Of a DNA stretch of 11,063 nt, positions 1-7,369 are shown in pieces. The stretch lies in assembly GCA_017503305.1 (NCBI GenBank), contig JAFVTJ010000104.1, positions 1 to 11,063 of the forward strand, given 5' to 3'. A program made the translations under genes and the position numbers. Below the pieces are notes generated by a model. It was not told the origin of the DNA. It made no database searches and worked only from the letters and a program-made list of their open reading frames with translations. Within the stretch, counting starts at the first letter, position 1. Every line of letters starts with the position of its first letter. The DNA is from Clostridia bacterium (GTDB taxonomy: Bacteria > Bacillota_A > Clostridia > Oscillospirales > Acutalibacteraceae).

Positions 1-10
1 AAAATTTAAA

Positions 11-15
11 AGGGG
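11..15 (+). promoter_or_regulatory. Ribosome binding site AGGGG deciding the TTG start at 23
   Basis: AGGGG lies seven bases before a TTG codon at 23. It is the only visible reason to place the start there, as the frame is open further upstream and no ATG occurs in frame nearby. Confidence 0.5.
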
Positions 16-22
16 TATAATC

Positions 23-829
23 TTGAATAATAAAATAACAAATGATATTCGAAGCAAATTTAAAAGTTTACAATCTGAACGGAATTTGAGCGGTATTATA
101 GAATATTTGTCCTCTATTCTTTCGGCTGGTAATGACGATAATATGTTGGCAGGTTTTTGTTATTGGAATATTTCGGATAGTTACGCAATGTTGCGAAAAA
201 GCGAAGAACTGTATGCTAATCATTTTAATTTTTGCAAATTGTTAGATAATATGAATACGAAATATAAACTTTGGGCTGTTTGCGATGCTACCCAACGATT
301 CACTCTTGAGTTGGGTGGTTTTAGCAATTTTTGGTGGGAGCATTATGAAAACGCAGTTGCCTTAAATTTATGCACAACGGATACTGAGCGTATTCTTTTC
401 GATACTCATGCGGCGGCATTATCAATAAACCCAAAGGTTGAAATACCAAAAACAAGATTATATTTAGCAAGTGATAATTTAGAACGATTTATAGATAATT
501 TTGAAAAAAGTGAAAATATTGTGTTTTATAAATTAGTCTATTCTTCGCTACTGTTAAAGTTTTTTGGTGATGAAAAATACGATATCATAAACCTTTGCAA
601 TGAGTTGGTCCCTTTACTAAAAAACACAACATATCAAAGCGGATTTGTCACGGGTGAATGGGAGCTTTTAAACAGCCCGCGCTCAAAGAAAAATATGGCG
701 CAGGTTGGAATAAACCGTGCAATAAATGCTTTAATTGATAGCAATAAAAAGGCACAGGCAAAAGAATTATATACCGAAGCATTAAAAAACGGTTTGAATG
801 CAAATATGTATATAGAAAAACGGATATAA
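23..829 (+). CDS. Hypothetical all-helical (TPR-like) protein
   Basis: I do not recognise a named family. The 268-residue product has no signal peptide, no membrane segment and no catalytic motif, so it is probably cytoplasmic. It reads as amphipathic helices throughout. Residues about 41-75 (Tyr- and Leu-rich helical hairpin) and 229-259 (ending AKELYTEALKNGL) look like TPR-type helix pairs, which suggests a protein-binding solenoid. An aromatic patch, FWWEHYENA, sits at 103-111. The start is a TTG chosen because AGGGG at 11-15 lies seven bases upstream; the frame stays open to the window edge, so a longer N-terminus is possible. Compared with its neighbours the gene looks more AT-rich and uses fewer GCC and GAC codons, which may mean low expression or recent acquisition. 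Its own promoter lies outside the window. No terminator hairpin is visible after it. Confidence 0.7.
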   Translation: MNNKITNDIRSKFKSLQSERNLSGIIEYLSSILSAGNDDNMLAGFCYWNISDSYAMLRKSEELYANHFNFCKLLDNMNTKYKLWAVCDATQRFTLELGGFSNFWWEHYENAVALNLCTTDTERILFDTHAAALSINPKVEIPKTRLYLASDNLERFIDNFEKSENIVFYKLVYSSLLLKFFGDEKYDIINLCNELVPLLKNTTYQSGFVTGEWELLNSPRSKKNMAQVGINRAINALIDSNKKAQAKELYTEALKNGLNANMYIEKRI

Positions 830-857
830 TATAAAATTAATAAATCAAATTTATCAG

Positions 858-885
858 TTGCATTTTTAAATTTTAGAGTTATAAT
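858..885 (+). promoter_or_regulatory. Putative sigma-A promoter of mrp
   Basis: TTGCAT at 858-863 and a perfect TATAAT at 880-885 are separated by 16 bases. Transcription would start near 892, ahead of the ribosome binding site TAGGAG at 906-911 and the ATG at 919. The -35 box is weak (three of six), so the call rests mainly on the -10 box and position. Confidence 0.5.
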
Positions 886-918
886 AATATTGTTAAATTT
901 TTATTTAGGAGTATTATT

Positions 919-1752
919 ATGGCAAATTCAGGTTGTTCGGGTAACTGCAGTTCTTGTTCACAAAGCTGCTCCGACAGAAAAAACGAAAGTTTGTTAGAGC
1001 CCTCGGGCGAATATAATAACATTAAGCACGTTATCGGTGTTGTAAGCGGTAAGGGCGGTGTTGGTAAATCACTTGTTACCTCTTCTTTGGCGGTTCTTAT
1101 GCACAAAATGGGCTATAAAGTGGGTATTCTTGATGCCGATATTACAGGCCCTTCAATCCCCAAAACCTTTGGCGTGAATTCACGTGCAATGCAGAACGAA
1201 ATCGGCATTCTTCCCGCCGAAAGCCGTGAAGGCATTAAAATAATGTCTATAAACCTTTTACTTGACGATAAGGAATCCCCTGTTTTATGGCGCGGTCCTG
1301 TTATTGCGGGCGCTGTTAAGCAGTTCTGGCACGACGTTGTCTGGGGCGACCTTGACTACTTGTTTGTTGACTGCCCTCCAGGAACAGGTGACGTTCCGCT
1401 TACCGTTTTCCAAAGCCTTCCCCTTGACGGTATTGTTATTGTAACCTCCCCGCAAGATTTGGTTTCGATGATTGTTAAAAAGGCTTATAATATGGCGGAA
1501 ATGATGAAGATCCCCGTGCTTGGCATTGTTGAAAATATGAGCTACGTTGTATGCCCCGAATGTGGCGAAGAGTTTAGGATTTTTGGCTCAAGCACAGAAA
1601 CCATTGCCGAAGAATTAGGCGTGGATTTGCTTGGCAAAATGCCGATTGACATAAACCTTGCTAAAATGGTGGACAACGGCAATTTTGAAATGTTTGACAA
1701 CATCTATTTATCCGCCGCCGCAAAGCAAATTGATGAAAAAGTGAATAAATAG
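919..1752 (+). CDS. mrp: Mrp/NBP35-type Fe-S cluster carrier ATPase
   Basis: Cytoplasmic P-loop ATPase of the Mrp/NBP35/ApbC family, which binds a labile Fe-S cluster and transfers it to apo-proteins. Visible motifs: an N-terminal cysteine cluster C6-x3-C10-x2-C13-x3-C17; deviant Walker A GKGGVGKS at 44-51; the family signature LDADITGPSIPK at 71-82; the Walker-B-like VDCPPGTGD at 150-158; and the CxxC pair C212/C215 (CPEC) that binds the bridging cluster at the dimer interface. At 277 residues it is normal for the short clostridial form, which lacks the N-terminal DUF59 domain of proteobacterial Mrp. The ATG is supported by TAGGAG seven bases upstream. It appears monocistronic: its own promoter in front and a strong hairpin terminator right after the stop. 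No SUF or ISC genes are in the window. Function is very likely; the client proteins cannot be told. Confidence 0.95.
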   Translation: MANSGCSGNCSSCSQSCSDRKNESLLEPSGEYNNIKHVIGVVSGKGGVGKSLVTSSLAVLMHKMGYKVGILDADITGPSIPKTFGVNSRAMQNEIGILPAESREGIKIMSINLLLDDKESPVLWRGPVIAGAVKQFWHDVVWGDLDYLFVDCPPGTGDVPLTVFQSLPLDGIVIVTSPQDLVSMIVKKAYNMAEMMKIPVLGIVENMSYVVCPECGEEFRIFGSSTETIAEELGVDLLGKMPIDINLAKMVDNGNFEMFDNIYLSAAAKQIDEKVNK

Positions 1753-1753
1753 C

Positions 1754-1785
1754 AAAAATGAAGGGATTTTCGTCCCTTCATTTTT
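1754..1785. terminator. Bidirectional terminator between mrp and the convergent DUF2935-like gene
   Basis: A perfect 13-bp stem (1754-1766 with 1773-1785, core ATGAAGGGA/TCCCTTCAT) with a six-base loop, flanked by A-runs on one side and T-runs on the other, so it can act as an intrinsic terminator in both directions. It begins two bases after the mrp stop and includes the first bases of the stop codon of the minus-strand gene. Confidence 0.9.
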
Positions 1786-2617
1786 ATTTTAAGGTTTTGC
1801 CTATATTCTCATTTATTTCACGCACCAAGGTGTGCTCGGCGATTTGGTGGTCTACCCCGGAGTAAAAGCTTTGGGGTAATTTTATGGCCGTGCTTGAAGC
1901 AAAAACCCTTATGCTATTTTGCTTTACGTGCTGCAAAAACTCCAAAAACTCTAAATTTATTTGCGAAAAATCATTAAACACTTCCCTCAAAGCCGCCTCC
2001 TTTATAGGCCGCTTTAATGATGAAAGCCTGTAATTTATCAAGTTAAAATTATTAGTGGTTTGGGTTAAAAATTCCTTTGCGTAACCGTTTATAGCATTAT
2101 AAAAAGCATTGCTGCCCAAAAGTAAAGATGGATGCATTGCGCCTATAATGCTCCAAAAATACATTTGGTTATACACACAGTTTAGTACGCGGTTATAAAA
2201 GGGTGCAAATTGAAGAGTTATAAGTAAATTTTCAGGTCTGCTCTTAACCCCTAACACAGCATTAACGTACCTGGCTTCGTATATGTAGTGAAAAATCGTT
2301 TGTTGTAAAACGGGGTAACCCGCAAAGCCTTCGAACTTCATTCTTTCAAGCAAATATATAAAATTTTGATTTAACATTGCAAAATTATTATAAACCGCAT
2401 TTGAAAGACCGTTTTCCATTAACGCTTTTTTAATTTTTAAAAACTCTTCCCCAAAAAATTTAAGTTTTTCTTTAAATAACGGTTGCAAAACAGCGGTTGT
2501 GCCGTTATTCAACCTTAAAAGCGAGGCAACGTGCCCCATACTGTTTTCACACCAAAAGATTATGGTTTGCTTTAACAAATTAGCCGAAGCGGTGCCGGTG
2601 CAATTTATAAAATTCAT
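1784..2617 (-). CDS. DUF2935-like two-repeat helical protein, putative metal binding
   Basis: The 277-residue product is all-helical, without signal peptide or membrane segments. It shows an internal duplication: FW-x6-H occurs at 21-29 and again at 154-162, and H-x-I-x-E occurs at 110-114 and again at 257-261, so each half has the same pair of His/Glu-bearing helices. This layout resembles DUF2935, a Firmicutes family of paired ferritin/hemerythrin-like helical bundles thought to bind metal; that assignment is from pattern recall and needs a profile search. In each half the repeated His and Glu are the obvious candidate ligands. The ATG at 2617 is preceded by a strong GGGGGGAG ribosome binding site four bases away. 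The gene is transcribed alone, divergent from the CapA-like gene and convergent with mrp. I saw no convincing promoter for it in the 127-base gap. No reaction can be assigned. Confidence 0.75.
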   Translation of the reverse strand: MNFINCTGTASANLLKQTIIFWCENSMGHVASLLRLNNGTTAVLQPLFKEKLKFFGEEFLKIKKALMENGLSNAVYNNFAMLNQNFIYLLERMKFEGFAGYPVLQQTIFHYIYEARYVNAVLGVKSRPENLLITLQFAPFYNRVLNCVYNQMYFWSIIGAMHPSLLLGSNAFYNAINGYAKEFLTQTTNNFNLINYRLSSLKRPIKEAALREVFNDFSQINLEFLEFLQHVKQNSIRVFASSTAIKLPQSFYSGVDHQIAEHTLVREINENIGKTLK

Positions 2618-2744
2618 AATACTCCCCCCATATCAACTAAAATTTATGCTAAACCCGCTTAAAATATAACTTTATGCCTCATCTACTTGTTATTGCCCTA
2701 AAATTTTAGTATAATAAAATTCAATATATTAAAAAGGTGTAAAA
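2618..2744. other. Divergent intergenic region
   Basis: The 127-base gap between the DUF2935-like gene and the CapA-like gene holds the strong plus-strand promoter at 2687-2715 and the two ribosome binding sites. I saw no small ORF, hairpin or clear minus-strand promoter in it. Confidence 0.6.
2687..2715 (+). promoter_or_regulatory. Sigma-A promoter of the CapA-like lipoprotein gene
   Basis: TTGTTA at 2687-2692 and a perfect TATAAT at 2710-2715 are spaced by exactly 17 bases. The start of transcription would be near 2722, giving a short leader with the ribosome binding site AAGGTG at 2734-2739 and the ATG at 2745. Confidence 0.75.
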
Positions 2745-3896
2745 ATGAAGAAACATTTATCTGTGATTTTAATTTTTTGTTTAATTTTTTGTTTTAGCGG
2801 TTGTAGTGACCTTAAAAATATTTTAAGCTCATCTAACACTTCGGCACCCACATCGCAAAACGTTACTGCCAAGCCGGACACTACCTCTTCCGAAACTTCT
2901 TCGCTTATAGAAAGCGAGGTTTCCTCCACCCAAAGTGAAGAGGAATCTGTGCCATCGGTTATAGAAAAGCCCACAAGCTTTGACATTACTCTATCTTTTG
3001 TGGGCGACGTTATGCTTGCCAATTCCGACACTATGACCAAAAAGGGCAGCTTTTACGAATTTGCCGAAAACAACCCACCCGAATATTTTTTAGAAAAGGT
3101 GCAATCGGTTTTTGCTAAGGACGATTTTACAATTGTAAACCTTGAAAACGTTTTAACCGATAACGAGCTTGAAAAAAGCGAAAAGGACCACGACCCTGCG
3201 TATTGGTTCCGCTCTCCCACCTCCTTTGCCGAAATGCTTACCAAAGGAAGCGTTGAGGGTGTTTCGCTTGCGAATAATCATATATACGATTACGGTAAGC
3301 AAGGCTATAAGGATACCACTGCCGCCGTCAAAGCCGCAGGGCTTTATTACGGCAATTTTGGGGAGATAATGTACCTCGAAAAGCAGGGCTTTAAAATTGC
3401 GGTTATTTGCTACGGCATGTGGCGGCCAAACGGTGTTGGCACAGTTAAAAATTTGATTAAAAAAGCCGACGAAAATTCCGATTATCAAATTGTTTTCTTC
3501 CACGGTGGGCAAGAGCGCATTTTTGCGCCTGAAGAATGGAAAATCGAAGCCTGTCACGAGCTTGTAGATGCCGGTGCCGACCTTGTAATAGGCAATCATC
3601 CGCACGTGCTTCAACCAAGGGAAATTTATAACGATACCGAAATTATTTATTCGCTCGGTAACTTTCTTTTCGGCGGTAACAAAAAGCCGGGTAAGAATAC
3701 GATTATCTACCAAATGAAGTTAACTATCAGTGCGAAAACCTTAAAGGTTAAGGACGAAAAATCTAAAATTATTCCCTGCTACGTTTACGATGATGTATGG
3801 AATAACTACCAACCCTGCCTTATAAAAGACAAGGCCGAAAAGCAACAGGTTTTAGATTTTATGAACGGTAAAGCAAAATCGCCATATTTAAACTAA
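2745..3896 (+). CDS. CapA/PgsA-family lipoprotein (metallophosphatase-like fold)
   Basis: A 383-residue predicted surface lipoprotein: a short basic N-terminus, a hydrophobic stretch at 5-17 and a lipobox FSGC with C20 as the lipidated residue. Residues about 27-77 form a low-complexity Ser/Thr/Glu linker expected to hold the domain off the membrane. The rest carries the CapA family motifs in order: FVGDVML (85-91), NLEN (132-135), LANNHIYDYG (175-184), FHGGQE (252-257), GNHPHVLQ (283-290) and SLGNF (303-307). The Asp, Asn and His residues in these motifs match the calcineurin-like metal site. Family members include PgsA/CapA of poly-gamma-glutamate synthesis, but no pgsB/C genes are adjacent, so that role is not supported here; a cell-envelope hydrolase or transferase role is equally possible. 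No terminator separates it from murD, so read-through into the next unit is possible. Confidence 0.9.
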   Translation: MKKHLSVILIFCLIFCFSGCSDLKNILSSSNTSAPTSQNVTAKPDTTSSETSSLIESEVSSTQSEEESVPSVIEKPTSFDITLSFVGDVMLANSDTMTKKGSFYEFAENNPPEYFLEKVQSVFAKDDFTIVNLENVLTDNELEKSEKDHDPAYWFRSPTSFAEMLTKGSVEGVSLANNHIYDYGKQGYKDTTAAVKAAGLYYGNFGEIMYLEKQGFKIAVICYGMWRPNGVGTVKNLIKKADENSDYQIVFFHGGQERIFAPEEWKIEACHELVDAGADLVIGNHPHVLQPREIYNDTEIIYSLGNFLFGGNKKPGKNTIIYQMKLTISAKTLKVKDEKSKIIPCYVYDDVWNNYQPCLIKDKAEKQQVLDFMNGKAKSPYLN

Positions 3897-3902
3897 AAAT
3901 TA

Positions 3903-3931
3903 TTGATATTCTAAATATATTTAAGTATAAT
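3903..3931 (+). promoter_or_regulatory. Strong sigma-A promoter opening the murD-peptidase operon
   Basis: TTGATA at 3903-3908 (five of six) and a perfect TATAAT at 3926-3931 are spaced by 17 bases. Transcription would start near 3938. This is the only clear promoter seen for the six tightly packed genes ending at 9986. Confidence 0.8.
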
Positions 3932-3973
3932 ATAAAGATAAGATATTAACTTTTAAAAACGGGGGCGTCTATT

Positions 3974-5353
3974 TTGGATTGCGTACAATTTTTTGAACAA
4001 ATTAAGGGCAAAAAAATTGCAATGTGCGGTATTGGTGTCAGCAACACTCCACTTATTATGGATTTTCTTAAAAAAGGTGCAAAGGTTTACGCCTGCGACC
4101 GCAGAAACCGCCAAATGCTTGGCGACATTGCCGACAGACTTGAAAATGCAGGTGCTATTCTACGCTTGGGTGAAGATTATCTTGAAAATTTGGAAGTAGA
4201 TATGATTTTCCGCACCCCCGGTATGAATTTTAATTTACCTGAGCTTGAAGCGGCCCGTAAAAAAGGTATTGCCGTTACAAGCGAAATGGAAGTATTTTTT
4301 GATTTATGCCCCGCAACGATTTTTGCGGTAACCGGCTCTGACGGTAAGACCACCACAACCACCCTTATTGCCAAAATGCTCGAAGCCGAAGGCAAGCGCG
4401 TTTTTGTGGGCGGTAACATCGGCAAGCCCTTGCTCCCCGAAATTGAAAATATTACCAAGGACGATTTTGTTGTAGTTGAGCTTTCGTCTTTCCAATTAAT
4501 TTCTATGAGAAAAAGTCCTGACATTGCGGTTGTTACAAACGTTGCGCCCAACCATTTGGATGTTCATAAAGACATGGACGAATACGTTGAAGCCAAGAAA
4601 AACGTTATTCTTCACCAAAACGCCTTTTCACGCACCGTGCTTAACGAGGACAACGACATTACCCAAAGCTTTAAACCCTTTGTGCGTGGTCAATCCTTGT
4701 CGTTCAGTATGGAAAAGCCACTCAAAAACGGTGCCTGGCTTGACCAAAACGGCATTATCCATATGTCCTACCGCGGCATTGACGCGCCCATAATGTCACG
4801 CCAAGAAATCGCAATTTTAGGCGACCACAACGTTGAAAATTATCTTACTGCCATTACTGCCGTTTGGGGCTATGTTGGTGCTGATTCGATAAGAAAGGTT
4901 GCGCGAGAATTTGGCGGCGTTGAACACCGTATTGAACTTGTGCGCGAAGTAAATGGTGTTAAATACTATAACGATTCTATTGCTACAAGCCCGACACGTA
5001 CCATCGCTTGCCTTAAGGCTTTCCCACAAAAGATTTGGGTTATTGCAGGTGGCTATGATAAGCACATTCCGTATGAACCAATGGTACCTTACGTACTGGA
5101 TAAGGTTGAAAAGCTGCTTCTTTGCGGCGCTACTGCCGAAAAAATTAAGACTGCCGTTTTAAGTGACAAAAACTACAAAGGCCTGCCCGAAATTATTGAG
5201 GTTGAAGATATTGCCGCCGCAGTAGACTATGCGCATAAAAACACCAAAAGCGGCGATATTGTGGCTCTTTCGCCCGCATCAGCAAGCTTTGATAAATTCC
5301 CCAATTTCGTAGCAAGGGGCAACTATTTTAAGGAGTTAGTAAACAAACTATAA
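3974..5353 (+). CDS. murD: UDP-N-acetylmuramoyl-L-alanine--D-glutamate ligase
   Basis: Cytoplasmic ATP-dependent ligase adding D-glutamate to UDP-MurNAc-L-Ala in peptidoglycan precursor synthesis. The 459-residue length is normal. Order of domains: N-terminal Rossmann-like UDP-binding domain (about 1-100, with MCGIGVSNTPLI at 17-28), central ATPase domain with P-loop TGSDGKTT at 120-127, VELSSFQL at 168-175, NHLDVH at 193-198 and the Lys of EAKK (206-209) in the place of the carbamylated lysine; then GDHNVENYL (283-291), EHRIE (317-321), the C-terminal domain with YNDSIATSPTRT (332-343), AGGYDKHIPYEP (358-369) and LSPASASFDKF (432-442). The start is TTG at 3974 with a G-rich site (GGGGG at 3961-3965) eight bases ahead. 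The position is unusual: the gene heads an operon of peptidases rather than sitting with other mur/fts genes. Its stop overlaps the next start by one base (TAATG). Confidence 0.95.
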   Translation: MDCVQFFEQIKGKKIAMCGIGVSNTPLIMDFLKKGAKVYACDRRNRQMLGDIADRLENAGAILRLGEDYLENLEVDMIFRTPGMNFNLPELEAARKKGIAVTSEMEVFFDLCPATIFAVTGSDGKTTTTTLIAKMLEAEGKRVFVGGNIGKPLLPEIENITKDDFVVVELSSFQLISMRKSPDIAVVTNVAPNHLDVHKDMDEYVEAKKNVILHQNAFSRTVLNEDNDITQSFKPFVRGQSLSFSMEKPLKNGAWLDQNGIIHMSYRGIDAPIMSRQEIAILGDHNVENYLTAITAVWGYVGADSIRKVAREFGGVEHRIELVREVNGVKYYNDSIATSPTRTIACLKAFPQKIWVIAGGYDKHIPYEPMVPYVLDKVEKLLLCGATAEKIKTAVLSDKNYKGLPEIIEVEDIAAAVDYAHKNTKSGDIVALSPASASFDKFPNFVARGNYFKELVNKL

Positions 5354-6366
5354 TGGAAACTAAAGATTTACTTTTTAAATTATCTTCACTAGACGGCATC
5401 GCAAATATTACCGATGCCCAAACAGAAGTTATTGATATTTTATCTAAATATTGCGAAGTAGAGAAAACCCCCGACCATAGCGTAATAGGTTTTTTAAAGG
5501 GTAAAAGTGATTATACTATTATGCTTGATGCCCATATAGACCAGGTTGGCTTTGTAGTTACAAACGTTGATGATAACGGCTTTTTAACCGTTGCCGCAGC
5601 AGGCGGTATTGATATTCGCGCCCTTCCTTCAAGGCCTGTTACCGTGCATGGTAAGGAAAAAATTACCGCCGTTTTTTGTGCTACTCCACCTCACCTTTCA
5701 AGCGGTGAAGAGGAATACACCAATATTGCCGAAATTAAGCTCGATACCGCTTTGGGCGAAAAAGCCAAGGAAATTGTATCGGTTGGCGATTACGTAACCT
5801 TTTCTACCGAACCATTTGAATTAAATGAAAAGCTTGTTTGCGGTCGTTCATTTGATGACCGTGCAGGTGCCGTTTGCTTAATATTGCTTGCACAACGCTT
5901 AAGCAAAGCTGAGCTTCCCGTAAACGTTGCTTTTGCATTTTCTAATGCCGAAGAATTGGGTTGCCGCGGTGCGCGTACTTCCACCTTTAAAGTGGACCCC
6001 AACGAAGCGGTTGCCATTGACGTAACCTTTGGCGACGGACCCGATATTTCGAGTGATGAATCCTCTAAATTGGGTAGTGGTGCGGCTATTGGCATTTCCC
6101 CCGCGCTTGACAAGGCCGTAAGCCAAAAGCTTATTGCCATTGCAAAGGAAAATGATATTCCCCACGCGTTGGAGGTTATGGGCGAGCGCACAGGCACCAA
6201 TGCCGACGTAATAGCCATTACCCGCGAAGGCGTTAAGGCGGTTACTGTTTCTATACCGCTACGCAATATGCATTCGGACGTTGAAATTCTAAACACTTCC
6301 GACATAACCGCCGTGTGCGACTTATTAGAAAAATACATCCTTTCAGGAGGTGTTTTAGGTGCTTAA
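5353..6366 (+). CDS. M42-family metallo-aminopeptidase, paralogue 1 (diverged)
   Basis: A 337-residue M42 (glutamyl aminopeptidase/endoglucanase-like) enzyme; the family forms cytoplasmic tetrahedral dodecamers that remove N-terminal residues from short peptides using two metal ions. Expected ligands and catalytic residues are present: H61 in DAHIDQVG, D168 in SFDDRAG, catalytic E200 with metal ligand E201 in NAEELG, D223 in AIDVT, and H307 in RNMHSDVE. The N-terminus is diverged: the usual Gly-rich, Glu-containing start segment and DNLGN motif are replaced (PDHSVIGFLKG at 40-50). The segment before the last His reads GERTGTNADVIAI. The start overlaps the murD stop (TAATG); the nearest ribosome binding site, AGGAG at 5331-5335, is 17 bases away, so initiation probably relies on translational coupling. 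It is clearly paralogous to the next gene. Substrate preference cannot be read from the sequence. Confidence 0.92.
   Translation: METKDLLFKLSSLDGIANITDAQTEVIDILSKYCEVEKTPDHSVIGFLKGKSDYTIMLDAHIDQVGFVVTNVDDNGFLTVAAAGGIDIRALPSRPVTVHGKEKITAVFCATPPHLSSGEEEYTNIAEIKLDTALGEKAKEIVSVGDYVTFSTEPFELNEKLVCGRSFDDRAGAVCLILLAQRLSKAELPVNVAFAFSNAEELGCRGARTSTFKVDPNEAVAIDVTFGDGPDISSDESSKLGSGAAIGISPALDKAVSQKLIAIAKENDIPHALEVMGERTGTNADVIAITREGVKAVTVSIPLRNMHSDVEILNTSDITAVCDLLEKYILSGGVLGA
6345..6350 (+). promoter_or_regulatory. Consensus ribosome binding site AGGAGG for the GTG start at 6359
   Basis: A full AGGAGG lies inside the end of the preceding coding region, eight bases before GTG. It fixes the start of the second M42 gene despite the eight-base overlap and the non-ATG codon. 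Confidence 0.85.
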
Positions 6367-7369
6367 TTTATTAAAAAGCTTATGCTTAATTGATGGTACT
6401 GCCGGCGACGAAACCGCAGTAAGAGATTTTATAATAAACGAGATTAAAGATTTTTGCGAATATAAAATCGATAATTTAGGCAATATTATTTGCTTTAAAA
6501 AAGGCGAAAAGACACCTGTGAAAAAGGTTATGGTGGATGCCCACACCGACGAGGTTGGGCTAATTATAACCTCGGTTACCGAAAGTGGATTTTTAAAGTT
6601 TTCTTGCGTTGGTGGTATTGACGTTTCTGCCCTTATGTTCCGCAAGGTAAAAATAAACGGCAAAATTAACGGTGTTATCAGCGGTAAGCCCTACCATCTT
6701 TTATCAGCAGATAACCGTAAAAAATTGCCATCCGATAGCGACCTTTATATTGATATTGGTGCTAAAGACAAAGCCGAAGCATTAAATAAAATAAGCCTTG
6801 GCGACCGTGCAGTAATATCAAGCGAATTTGAAATTTTAGGTGAAAACGTAAAATCCAAAGCGCTTGACGACCGCATTGGCTGCGCTACGCTTATTTCCCT
6901 CTTAAAAGAAGAGGCCGAATACGATTTTTACGCCACCTTTACTATGGGGGAAGAAATCGGTCTTCGCGGCGCAAAGGTTGCAACCTATGCGGTTAATCCC
7001 GATAGTGCAATCGTGCTTGAAGGCACCACCGCCGCCGACATTGCCGACGTACCAACCGATAAAAGCGTTTGCAATTTGGGACAAGGTGTTGCCGTTTCTT
7101 TTATGGATAAAGCCACCGTTTATGACAAGGATTATTATAATGCCGCCTTACAAAGCGGTATTAAATGCCAGGTTAAACGCGCCGTTGCAGGCGGTAATAA
7201 TTCAGGCAGCGTGCATCTAACACGCGAGGGTGTTCGTACTATTGCCCTTTCGGTGCCTTGCCGATATATCCACACCGCAAACAGTATTGCAAACATTAGC
7301 GATATTGAAAGCCAAAAGGAATTAGCAAAATATATGCTTAATGGTATTTGCAGCGGTAGTATTAAATGA
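6359..7369 (+). CDS. M42-family metallo-aminopeptidase, paralogue 2
   Basis: A 336-residue M42 aminopeptidase closer to the family norm than its upstream neighbour. The N-terminal IDGTAGDETAVRDF (11-24) and DNLGNIICFKKG (38-49) are standard. Metal ligands and catalytic residues: H62 in DAHTDEVG, D170 in ALDDRIG, E198 (catalytic) and E199 in MGEEIG, E221 in VLEGT, and H305 in RYIHT. At the position where paralogue 1 has D223 this one has Glu, and the stretch before the final His reads AGGNNSGSVH. Predicted to act on short peptides in the cytoplasm; it may co-assemble with paralogue 1, since M42 hetero-oligomers are known in archaea (inference). Start is GTG behind a perfect AGGAGG. Its stop overlaps the next start by four bases (ATGA). 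Confidence 0.94.
   Translation: MLNLLKSLCLIDGTAGDETAVRDFIINEIKDFCEYKIDNLGNIICFKKGEKTPVKKVMVDAHTDEVGLIITSVTESGFLKFSCVGGIDVSALMFRKVKINGKINGVISGKPYHLLSADNRKKLPSDSDLYIDIGAKDKAEALNKISLGDRAVISSEFEILGENVKSKALDDRIGCATLISLLKEEAEYDFYATFTMGEEIGLRGAKVATYAVNPDSAIVLEGTTAADIADVPTDKSVCNLGQGVAVSFMDKATVYDKDYYNAALQSGIKCQVKRAVAGGNNSGSVHLTREGVRTIALSVPCRYIHTANSIANISDIESQKELAKYMLNGICSGSIK

Noticed and set aside
16..21. TATAAT just before the first start codon
   Set aside because: As a -10 box it would start transcription inside the gene, after the TTG. No upstream sequence is available for a -35 box, so chance is the simpler reading.
2618..2700. Promoter for the DUF2935-like gene
   Set aside because: Several weak TATAAT-like stretches occur on the minus strand but none has a matching -35 box at 16-18 bases.
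3153..3713. 186-residue open frame antisense to the CapA-like gene
   Set aside because: It lies wholly within a gene with all family motifs, has no ribosome binding site I can support and gives no recognisable protein; explained by codon bias of the sense gene.
2745..5353. Poly-gamma-glutamate synthesis operon (CapA-like gene plus a Glu ligase)
   Set aside because: The ligase is MurD with full MurD motifs, not PgsB, and there is no pgsC; murD also has its own promoter.
5790..6338. 182-residue open frame antisense to M42 paralogue 1
   Set aside because: Fully inside a well supported coding region, with low-complexity Ser/Ala/Pro content typical of a shadow frame.
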